Below are positions 53,801 to 62,228 of a stretch of DNA of 64,000 nucleotides, one piece after another (position 1 is the stretch's first letter; every line of letters begins with the position of its first letter). The stretch lies in contig JBNGIQ010009451.1 of NCBI GenBank assembly GCA_049999765.1, forward strand, positions 111,745 to 175,744, given 5' to 3'. The translations under genes were made by a program, and so were the position numbers. The notes under the pieces were generated by a model that was not told the origin of the DNA, ran no database searches, and saw only the letters and a program-made list of their open reading frames with translations. Source of the stretch: Phaeoceros laevis (Eukaryota; Anthocerotophyta; Anthocerotopsida; Notothyladales).

Positions 53801-54385
53801 GAAGGCATACAGCCTGATAGCATCACTTTCCTTCATGTGCTTACAGTGTGCAGTCATGTTGGTCTAGTGGACAAAGGCCGAGAGTACTTTGAGGCGATGA
53901 CAAGAAATTATGGCGTCAGTGCAACTGTAGAGCACTTCACATGCATGATGGACCTTCTGGGGCGTGCAGGTCATCTGGACGATGCGCTCCAGATGGCCAA
54001 GACCATGCAGCTCCCACCAAATAATGTAGTGTGGCATACTTTGTTAGGCGCTTGTCAGAAGTGGAAGAACGTCGAGATTGGACGACAGGCCTTTGAAGGT
54101 GCAGTGAGCGTGGATGAAAAAGATGCAGCATCTTACGTGTTGATGGCCAACATTTATGCAAGCGTCAAGATGTGGGAGGAGGCAAAGGAAATGCAGGCAA
54201 GAAGAAAGAAGTTGGGAGCATGGAAGAAGCCAGGCCAGAGCTGGTGTACCGACATGGGTGGAGTGGTGCACACGTTTGTCGTTGGGACAAGAAACATCCT
54301 TGATACTGAAAGTATCTATGCAAGGGTGGAGCAGCTAGTCCCCAAATTGAAGGAAGGATCCGGATATGTGCTGCACCTGCACTAG
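50873..54385 (+). CDS. PPR-7: PLS-class PPR protein ending at E+, PDF-like motif eroded
   Basis: Single exon. The start is set at ATG 50873 (MQELAPQTGW), giving 1,170 aa; the frame opens slightly earlier at a GTG. The ancestral ATG at 50788 is now out of frame. The PDF-like block (residues ~39-98) keeps WESFFADPTRWWDNR but has HPVLMHMKSK in place of HPDFRHK, so the name-giving Pro-Asp-Phe is lost. About 26 PPR motifs, then E and E+ with KKPGQSW (CTD following). The frame ends at a TAG (54383-54385) where PPR-4 has Ser in LHSSLRD; reading on in the same frame gives SLRDIYDDEKEGELCGHP and then another stop. Orientation matches PPR-6, its upstream neighbour. Confidence 0.92.
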   Translation: MQELAPQTGWFGAVNHPTGKEWYARNFASSGQDTMPSENVQVVLWESFFADPTRWWDNRRSKPTRQHPVLMHMKSKTALGLDNWHNPATVELQLARWDGEREKTPEPGSILVQRQGGLSAPGSYLEVETCRKLCADGQIQDAVDALNRQVQQGRHVDDNLLYDVLKWSIAHKDLALGRRIHALIVKSGYEGDAFLATHLIGLYASHRRLEEAMRVFTKVSSPDAYNWATIIFAYARHGKAVKAVRLYQRMRELTTIEPDNRIFVAVLKACAAAEDIAAGKEVHAHILSSPRKPDIFVQNCLVDMYAKCRSLEEARRVFDRLPSKTVVTWTTMIAGYAHQGMAQEAFSLYNSMQLDGLTTPNSVTYVCLLQACAREGVRALHKGKQLHAQIKDRGLQGDVVLSGSLVNMYAKCGSLEDAQRVFDRLPARNVVAWNAILAGYSQHGMGQEALSLYRRMQQEGLSDPDSVTYVCLLQACGSVGFEALLLGEQLHAEIQEKGLQDDIVLACSLVNMYAKCGSLEDARSVFDKLPARNVVTWTAMIAGYVQQGMGLEALELYSSMQQEGLSPPDSVAFVCLLKACASIGGGALHTGKQLHAAIKERGLQDDAVLAGSLVNMYAKCGSLHDAHSMFDTLPTRDIVTWTTMIAGYAQQGMGQEALSLYSSMQQQGLSPPDSVTFVCLLHACASEGAGALHEGKQLHAQVKERRLQDDVVVGGSLVNMYAKCGSLEDARRVFDTLPERTVIAWNAILAGYAQQGMGEEALSLYKSMQQQGLYRPDSVTYVSLLQACASGGERALLQGKQLHAEIRETGLPQDVVLGGSLVNMYAKCGSLEDARSVFDLLPARDVVIWTTMIAGYVQQEMGQEALSLYSSMQLESLSPPNSVTYVSLLQACAAEAALLLGRQLHAEIEERGMQADVAVGAALVNMYGKCGSMLDSQRVFDSLPERGVEAWGALISGYAHQGDSDVVFDLLDRMKLEGIQPDSITFLHVLTVCSHVGLVDKGREYFEAMTRNYGVSATVEHFTCMMDLLGRAGHLDDALQMAKTMQLPPNNVVWHTLLGACQKWKNVEIGRQAFEGAVSVDEKDAASYVLMANIYASVKMWEEAKEMQARRKKLGAWKKPGQSWCTDMGGVVHTFVVGTRNILDTESIYARVEQLVPKLKEGSGYVLHLH

Positions 54386-54624
54386 TCATTACGAGATATA
54401 TATGATGATGAGAAGGAAGGTGAGCTGTGTGGGCACCCGTAGCGAGAAACTGACCTAAGTGAAGACACCTGAAGGGGCACCCATACGACTTGAAAGAATC
54501 TGCGCTTATGCGTGGATTGTCATAACAGCTTACAGATGGAAGATAGAAAAGCAAACTATTAGCTGCCTGGATGCAAGCCGCTTCCCTGTCTATTCCTTGG
54601 GAAATGTTCATTTGGGGACTGCTG
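54386..54624 (+). pseudogene. Relic DYW domain downstream of PPR-7
   Basis: After the stop, SLRDIYDDEKEGELCGHP continues in frame to a second stop; then, from 54459 in another frame, KTPEGAPIRL, later IEKQTISCLDASRFPVYS and GNVHLG match NKTPDGTTIRI and VEKRTIICRDASRFHVFKEG of PPR-4. Stops and shifts destroy the zinc site. This is the best preserved relic. Confidence 0.85.
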
Positions 54625-55707
54625 GTAGTAACGGCTTGGCTGGTGCACGGGAAAACACTGCCTCCTGTTGGCACTGAGTCAGTCGCTGAGTCCCCCAAGA
54701 ATGAACACAAAGAAATATGAGCCGCATTGATGTCAGGTGTGCTCTTCAAAGTGCAATCTGGCTTGAAACCCGACCATGACCAGTGATTGTGATCCACCTG
54801 CGGTACGTGTAATATTCTGGAATTGTTGCTTTGTGCCGCTATTTCAGGGCTGCTTTAAAGTAGGTCTGATTGCCTGTCTTTCTGCAAGCAGTTGCCAAAG
54901 CTAGAGCAACAAATCTTACAAGTCAGCACTGGAGGCAAAGGCAGGGACCCACATGCTGCTGATATGGGGCCATCATTGAAAGATGGTTATAAGGTATGAT
55001 GTCCTCGTGCTTGCAGGTTTAACGTTTGGTCTCTACAGGCCAATGGCTTTTCGGTGGTAACCATTTCACGTGATTTTCTCAGGAATACTTGAAGGGGCTT
55101 ATCTGCCAGCGAACCTGTGCAGATTGAAGCCAAGGAAAATGGAAGTCCACTAAGTACTAAAGTACCGGTGGTAACCATTTCACGTGATTTCTCAGGAATG
55201 CCTGAAGGGGCTTATCTGTCGGCAAACCTGTGCAGATTGAAGCCAAGGAAAATGTAAGTCCAATAAGCACAAAAGCACCCACCGGTGCATAAAATTATGA
55301 AAAAGTTACAGGATAGAAAATTAGAAATACTTCCCGAATTAGAACAATGGTTTCCGTCACGATATTACTCCAAGTTCGACCAAGACAAAGTGGGATCAAG
55401 TGACCAAGTGGTACTGTTAGCCCTTTAGGGGTGCACCGAAGTTACGTGCCGTGCAGCATCCAGGATGCCCTCCGTTACATCGCACGTAAAAGATCTATCT
55501 ATCCAAGAGTATGGGCAGACTCACCTGGCAGCCGTCCCCCGAGGCCGCCCGGTAGCGTGCGTGACGCCGCCTACGCCTCCCTCTCGATACCGTGCGGGTG
55601 TGCGGGTTGCATCGCCGCTACCCCGCTACCCGCACGCCATCCCCGCGCGTGCATGTCGCGCACCCCCGCGCGGGGACACGTCGTGGTGACCGTGCCATGC
55701 CGTGACC
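54625..55707. other. PPR-7 3' flank and a 114-bp tandem duplication
   Basis: 55052-55165 and 55166-~55280 form a direct tandem repeat (GGTGGTAACCATTTCACGTG...) with several mismatches. 55430-55700 is GC-rich and arginine-codon-like in several frames, with no recognised gene. Confidence 0.55.
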
Positions 55708-55756
55708 CTAATGCCATGGCGGGGCCGCATGGCATTAGGCCCCGCCATGGCATTAG
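55708..55756. repeat. Perfect 19-bp inverted repeat with 11-nt loop
   Basis: The left arm CTAATGCCATGGCGGGGCC (55708-55726) and its exact complement (55738-55756) flank GCATGGCATTA. The loop repeats part of the arm. It would form a very stable hairpin; role unknown. Confidence 0.85.
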
Positions 55757-58138
55757 AGTCGCAAGCCCTTATAATGTGGCGGAAATATCCTCTGTTGCAC
55801 TTCTGCAGCCGGAGTCTCACAAGAACTCTGCGATTAAGCTCTCAGGTTGTGGTACCCCTGAAGGGTTGACAGCAGCGAGCCTCACGGTTTGTAGACCGAT
55901 GGGTAGACCTTAGTCCCCGGATGGGGTCTCCCGGTTGCAACCTAATGTCCCCGGATAGGAGCTCCCGGCTGCCGGTTGAAATACCTGGCGAGGTGTTCAA
56001 TTCCCATTGCTGGAGTTGGCAAACACCATAACCATACTACTACTACTACCGGGCTCGGATCAGGTCTCGGATGAGGTGGCGACATTTTGCAACCCAAATT
56101 TTCTGCCCCTTCAATTTTTTTGTAAGGTCGCGGCTATGGAGGTGGGAGTTGGGAGGTGGGAGAGCACATGCCGTTCGCGGGGCAGCCCATACCATGCACA
56201 TAGCCATGGATGGTGTGTGGGCTGGGGCGGGTGATGGAATTGACGTGACATACGCGCGCAATGGCTGGGGTAGCGGGGGTAGCGACGGTACCGGGAAACG
56301 GCCGCCAAGTGGGCCTGGCCACACGCTTGGAGTAAATATCGTGACAACAACCAATTGTCAATGAGATGAAAGAAGGTTTTGACAAGTGCTTATACACATG
56401 CATTATCGCATATTCATAATAACCATAGACCTTAGCTTGGCACTTCTACATAATAACCATAGACCTTAGCTTGGCACTTCTACAATGTGAAATATTGATG
56501 TGGCAGTGTGTTATGATTGAAATACTGTGTTATGGTTGTTATACTATAAGTATATGAGCCATCATGTACCCACAAATGGTACATGTAGATAGTCATGATC
56601 ACTCATGCAGGATGTGTCGTGACTCACGGTCTGGAACTATATCCCACATCGGCTAGTGAATTAAGGTTACCTGATACACTTATTGCAATACAGGACGGGA
56701 CGAATTGATATCAATTTGCATGTCTATATACAAAACATCTTACTAAAAACTTTAAAAAGATGCAGGAGTAATCCTAATAGTATTAGTGCTAATTGTAATC
56801 CTAGTCATATTATTGAACCGTTCCGTTTCGGATAAGGCTGAAGATTTACTATATCCATTGGACCTATTCATGTTCTTTAAAAACCGTTCGTATTTGTGGG
56901 AGATTTTCTTAGATTTTGAACCCAATACGATTTTTCTATTTGATCCGAGAGATGCCGAGAGCCCCATAGCTACATGTAAATTACTCATCGCAAGTCTTCA
57001 TGACCATGCCACTACCCAATTTCCTAGAGAGCCCCTTTCACACCGAAAGATTTTTCTATTTGATCCAAGAGTTGTGCCCAAAGCCCCTATAGCATCACTA
57101 GAGAGCCCGTATAGCTACGAGTAAATCATTAGAGAGCCTCTTATACAACAAAGGATTTTTCTATTTGTTCCGAGAGTTGTGCCCAAAGCCCTATGGCTAT
57201 GAGCAAACCACTCCACTCATCGCAAGTCTCCAAGAGTTGTGCCAAAGCTCCATAGCTACGAGTAAACCACTCCACTCATCGCAAGACTCCGTGCGAAGAC
57301 CATTCCACTACCCAATTTCCTAGAGAGCCCCTTTCACACTGAGTCTTCAATGATCACAGCACAAGTCGCTTTACAGCAGGATATAATGGAGCCCACTTTA
57401 CCGGCCCTTGGGGCTCATTAATATTGCAACCCTTGAAAGCCCCTTTCACACGGAGTCTTCAATGATCGCAACACAAGTCGCTTTACGGAAGGATATAATA
57501 GAGCCTACTTTGCCCAGCCCTTGTGGCTCATTAATATTGCAAGCCTACTTCGCCCAGCAGAAGGATATAATGGGGCTCATTAATAGTGCAAGCCTATTTC
57601 GCCCAACCCTTGGGGCTCATTGCATGCACGCTGCCCAAGAAGCTCGCAACACGATCATTGGAAGAGTCTAAAAACATTTCTAGAAGTGCACCCAGCATTG
57701 AAGGTGTTTTGAGTCCTAATAAAACAAAGACAGAGCCAACAAGTCGCGTGTTTGGAGTCCTGATAAAACAAAGACAGAGCCAACAAGTCACTATGGACTA
57801 ACAACTTTTCCCAGGCACATTCCTCAGGTAGTAACAACCCTGGGAATTCCACCGTGCGAACCCGCAGTCGAGGATAGTAGTAGTAGTAGTATGGGGTGGT
57901 CACGCCTAGTCGACTCCTCATGGGAATCGGGCGCGCTGCCACTTGATGTGGACTAAATGCGCGGAGCAGTCTTGCGACTACTCCCCCCATTAGCTGGCAG
58001 TTTAGCAGGTTTCGTTAATGTCTAGTTGGGCAATTTAGCGCTTTTACTCGGTTTCTGGACTTAGTGGACTTATCCCTTATTCTATCGTTCGCGTCTATGT
58101 CTTTATCCTATGGCCTTTCTCTTAATGGTTAACCGAAC
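55757..58138. other. Repeat-rich, gene-poor DNA
   Basis: Holds TAC triplets at ~56034-56049 and TAG triplets at ~57876-57891, each next to a GC-rich module, a perfect 34-bp tandem duplication (56415-56482), a degenerate array at 56930-57650 and a 44-bp pair at 57704-57791. No coding sequence is supported. Confidence 0.5.
56930..57650. repeat. Degenerate array of interleaved short repeats
   Basis: Blocks such as TTTTTCTATTTGATCC, GAGTTGTGCCCAAAGCCC, TAGCTACGAGTAAACCACTC, CCTAGAGAGCCCCTTTCACA and GAAGGATATAATnGnGCC recur in changing order with substitutions. The mixture suggests repeated local duplication with deletions. No encoded protein. Confidence 0.6.
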
Positions 58139-58538
58139 NNNNNNNNNNNNNNNNNNNNNNNNNNNNNNNNNNNNNNNNNNNNNNNNNNNNNNNNNNNNNN
58201 NNNNNNNNNNNNNNNNNNNNNNNNNNNNNNNNNNNNNNNNNNNNNNNNNNNNNNNNNNNNNNNNNNNNNNNNNNNNNNNNNNNNNNNNNNNNNNNNNNNN
58301 NNNNNNNNNNNNNNNNNNNNNNNNNNNNNNNNNNNNNNNNNNNNNNNNNNNNNNNNNNNNNNNNNNNNNNNNNNNNNNNNNNNNNNNNNNNNNNNNNNNN
58401 NNNNNNNNNNNNNNNNNNNNNNNNNNNNNNNNNNNNNNNNNNNNNNNNNNNNNNNNNNNNNNNNNNNNNNNNNNNNNNNNNNNNNNNNNNNNNNNNNNNN
58501 NNNNNNNNNNNNNNNNNNNNNNNNNNNNNNNNNNNNNN
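58139..58538. other. Assembly gap (400 N)
   Basis: Undetermined bases. The 12 bases before the gap (58127-58138) and the 12 after it (58539-58550) are both GGTTAACCGAAC. Confidence 0.99.
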
Positions 58539-58603
58539 GGTTAACCGAACCGTGAATATAATAACTTATTTCTTACATTTAAAGTTCCGCTCAGGTTCCC
58601 TAG

Positions 58604-59070
58604 CTAATCGTCCTGCCGTCCAACTTTTTTCTGAATCTGGTGCAACCTATCTATGAGCTGCGTGATTAGTTTCCCTACCGCCATCTGGTCTTTTGCCGTC
58701 ATCAGCTGGTTCACAGAGCATGCAGATCCCATGGTATCTTTGTTCCTATCGCGGATTCCGGAGAAGGCCGAACATGAGAACAATGCATGCCGTTCATCAT
58801 CCACCTCGCCTGCTGTGCATCTTGTGCAAATTCTGTCGTCCCTTTGCAAGTTCCCTCTATCTACCACTATCCTAAGCTTGTGAGCCTTGAGCCTAAACTG
58901 GGCTAAGTGGATTAGCTGTCTCCTTGGAAAGACTCCTGTTAGGTATTGAGCTCTTATGTATTTCGGTCCAGATCGTATGTTGCTTAAACTGGGCTAAGTG
59001 GATTAGCTGTCTCCTTGGAAAGACTCCTGTTAGGTATTGAGCTCTTACGTATTTCGGTCCAGATCGTATG
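58604..59070 (-). mobile_element. 3' end of a LINE (non-LTR retrotransposon), 5'-truncated
   Basis: Read on the minus strand, the C-terminus of a LINE ORF2-type polyprotein appears: IRSGPKYIRAQYLTGVFP, then RRQLIHLAQFRLKAHKLRI, then a CCHC-like zinc-finger region ICTRCTAGEVDDERHALFSC, ending GRQDD at 58604. The 'R-x-C-x-x-C...E-D-E-x-H-x-L-F-x-C' signature is typical of the region after reverse transcriptase in plant LINEs. RT and endonuclease parts are absent. A 91-bp tandem duplication (58894-58984 and 58985-59075) repeats part of it. It overlaps the 3' end of the F-box frame. Confidence 0.75.
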
Positions 59071-59452
59071 TTGCTTCTGCTTCTGCAGGATGAGTTCTGA
59101 TAAGCAGCTGCAGCTGCTCCTTCTGACCGGACAATGATCTTCTTCCGCCTGGAAACCCTAGTATGCGAGGAGATCGAGAGTAGCCCCGAGCCCAAGCCAG
59201 CGAGGAACACTTGTCTTGGAATTCCACGGAGGTCATGACTTGCCTCCATCGCTTGCACACAGCGCAGAATCGAGCTTGGCTGGACGGAGGAAGAAAGGGG
59301 AGCACCAGCTCCAACAAATCTTGGGGCATGTGCCCCCACAAAGACTCCGCCATCGGCATCGGGCTTGCGTCGATGTATTGGTTCAACTCGTCCAACACCA
59401 ACACGTCCACACTCGCCTGAAACATCTGCTCATCAACATTCGCGTTGTCCAT
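59045..59452 (-). CDS. F-box protein, truncated by LINE sequence
   Basis: 135 aa from the ATG at 59452; a longer frame begins at GTG and is not used. Residues ~37-82 form an F-box: SLWGHMPQDLLELVLPFLPP, then RFCAVCKRWRQVM and SVEFQDKCSS. F-box proteins bring substrates to SCF ubiquitin ligases by binding SKP1. Plant F-box proteins of this type usually continue for 300 or more residues with kelch or other repeats; here the end (EATYDLDRNT) is translated out of frame from LINE DNA, so the substrate-binding part is missing. Probably a non-functional or neomorphic remnant. Confidence 0.75.
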   Translation of the reverse strand: MDNANVDEQMFQASVDVLVLDELNQYIDASPMPMAESLWGHMPQDLLELVLPFLPPSSQARFCAVCKRWRQVMTSVEFQDKCSSLAWARGYSRSPRILGFPGGRRSLSGQKEQLQLLIRTHPAEAEATYDLDRNT

Positions 59453-59518
59453 GCTAGTGCTATGTCGGTATCGCTCGCAATGTGGCACCTGATGAGGTTT
59501 TGGGCACTTGCTAGACCT

Positions 59519-59528
59519 TAATATATAG
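59519..59528 (-). promoter_or_regulatory. TATA-like element of the F-box gene
   Basis: On the minus strand the sequence reads CTATATATTA, about 67 bp upstream of the F-box ATG at 59452. Confidence 0.45.
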
Positions 59529-62228
59529 ACTCCACACGTGCCTACCAGGCCTTGTTAACTTTGTTACAGAGACCATATATGACAATAGTCATGACAAAAT
59601 TAATTTGCACTCTCGTAAATTCGTCAGGCAAGGAGAACGAAGTTTGGGGGCACCACCTCTAACATTTATGGTAACCCAACATGTACAATGTCATGTGATA
59701 ACCAACATGTGATAATTATAGGAATGATTGGAGCCATTAATGCATGAGTCGTTTTGCATGTGGTAACTATAGGAATGATTGGACACATTAATCTCAGAGA
59801 AAGTGGTGGCGTTCACACAACAACATAAGCACTTAGAGATAGTGGTGGTTTTCACAAAACAACATATTGGTGGTTTTCACAAAACAACATATTAAGCACG
59901 GGTACCACTTTGCGTTCTCCATCCAGAGAGAAGCATGCGATGGGCACTATTGTATATAGAAGGTGTGCGTAAGTTACCAACCAGAGAGAAGCATGCGATG
60001 GGCAGTATTGTATATAGAACGTGTGCGTAAGTTACCAACCACACACTTCCATTGCCATTTTATATTAGAACTGAACATTGCTTTCTCCTTTTTCCACTAT
60101 CCTTCGAGGTAGTTAACAACATATGCAACTTGAAGGATCTATATATTAGATGCTTGGCCCAACCTTGTTCATACACATGGTCTTTTTCATACCCAAACAT
60201 GAAGTCCATGTAAGGCTGTGACAAGACTAGTATGAAGAAACACTCCCATTGCCAAAACTAGTATGAAGAAACAGTCCCATTGCCAAAACTCCCGTCCGGG
60301 ATCCCTTGAAAGATCCAGAGCATGTAATAATAATAATATTCTTTTAAAACGTAGTATCCCCTTTTACTAATAATAAAACTACACTTCTCGGGAGACATGT
60401 AATTTAACAAGAAGCCCGGATCTTGAGGACGTCGACCCGGGACTTTCAGGGTCCTCCAATCTTGATCCATAGAGAAGTAGGTGTAGAATTTGTTGTCACG
60501 GGGAAACCCTCCTCATGACCAGTTGCCAGAAAGGCAGACTGGTCTGTCAAATTGTGTGCAGGACCTCCACAGGTGTTCTAAAGATCCTTCCTGTTCGCAC
60601 CTGCAAATAAAACACATGTATTTCAAAAAATGACAGCAATTGGAACACTCGGAGGCTAGGCATGGCCCCTCAAAGTTGCCAACTTGGAGGAATAAGCAGC
60701 GTAGATCTATGAAAAGCAAGCCTTAGAAGAGGCCTGGCCTCTCAGAGGATGGCTGAGCTCGAGGAAGGACGAAGTCTTAGAAGAACAAGAATTCATAAGC
60801 CAGCAGTTTTAGGCCATGGTTCTAGAGTTCGATAATTAGGATTGCCCCGGTGGCAGTCAATTGGTTCATTTTCGAGTGCTTACTGAATGATGATGTTCCA
60901 AAGATCCTGTCTTGGAATTTTAATGAATGAAACAACAAATGTGTGGCACGGAGGCTTTCTTCAATTCAAACCTATGAACAATGCCAATTTCTAGCGTTCA
61001 TTCGTTTGTTATGGCTGATCACTCTTAGCAATGTGTACCCACCCACCCACACGCGTTTCAGTGTCCTCGCACTGATGTTTTTCAAAATGTTCCATGTTGG
61101 GAAGTCCTAGATTTTTCCCCAGTTCGAGATCCCTCACTGTCGGCAGTCGGTAAACCTCCAGGCATCTCATCGAGTTACATATGCTGGAATCTTTGCAGTC
61201 AGTTTGATTGTCAGAAACGGTCAACAAGTTCGTGAACGCAAATTTCCTGTTGGAATCAGCGATTGGATGGATCCTGGTTGCAGTCTATGTCACCACTTCA
61301 CATACTCTATTAATTTACCACAGAAGAAGAATAACTAGTTTTAAATTATTTCCAGTGTTTGTCGGGGTGCTTGCAAGCTTGTCGAGAGTAATGCGTGGGC
61401 AACTTGCATTGCTCGGCCGAATCATGTGGCCAGAGCCTCATCGAAGACTCTTGTCTTACCTTCCTGGCGAGGGCAAGAAGATAGAGTACAGTACCGTACT
61501 CCTTCCCAAGAGGCATGCACCCCATCCGAATCCCATGACATTGCGTCGGGACCGATCCAACCAAATGGCCTTTGAGGCAAGAAGGCACACAGAACATGAC
61601 TCTCACATCTGAGAGTGTCGTTTATCTCCAAAAGGAAGGCTCAGCAGGGCCGGGAGTGAGCCGCCAATTGGACACCGTCCAGGCCATGTGGCAAAAGCTG
61701 ACGACGACGGTGGTAAATGGTGTCAAAAGCAGAGGCCATTGCTGCCGCCACGTACTCACCTCTGCACTGGGGACAGGTGAATGGATGAGTTATTCTCTAC
61801 CTGCGCAGGTGTTCCGTCTCTCCATCTGACAGATTGGTATCGATGGCCTTTCGCCTGCTCCCTGCCTTCTTTTAACCTTGGACCTTATATGCCAGTCACT
61901 TGAGAATCAGGCAGTCCCACCAGATGCCTGACGTCCAGCTACGCCAGTCTTGCCAGTGCTAATGATCATGAGCTATATGTATGGCAGCCAGCTGCAGCAG
62001 GACTAGATTCCTGAACTTTAGGCAGATTGGTAGCTAGCGACATTGCCTAGCCTAAACCTCTCTCTGTGATGCTACCAGTCTGATACATATCGAGCAGAAG
62101 CACGGCTTTCTTTGACGAATTCGTCACAAGTGCATTGTGAACACAGTGGTGGTGGCATTGCGGACATAGATGATACCTCCTGAGGGCTTGTAGAGCTCTA
62201 CATCCAACAGCTCCACATTTTGAGAACG
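59529..62228. other. Intergenic with tandem duplications; no gene recognised
   Basis: Contains tandem pairs at 59843-59892 (25 bp, perfect), 59923-60038 (58 bp, two mismatches) and 60226-60287 (31 bp, one mismatch), and an (AAT)n run at 60326-60340. A minus-strand frame at 61009-61227 (CLEVYRLPTVRDLELGKNLG...) faintly resembles leucine-rich-repeat sequence of disease-resistance genes, too weak to call. The plus-strand frame at 61208-61612 has one hydrophobic stretch and no family signature. Confidence 0.4.

Noticed and set aside
10394-54385. CRISPR-like or satellite array suggested by regular repetition
   Set aside because: The periodicity (about 100 or 300 bases) is the PPR P-L-S module in coding sequence.
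58110-58544. 144-codon frame across the second gap
   Set aside because: Almost entirely undetermined bases.
61009-61227. NBS-LRR resistance-gene fragment
   Set aside because: Only a faint leucine-repeat look over ~40 codons; no NB-ARC motif nearby.
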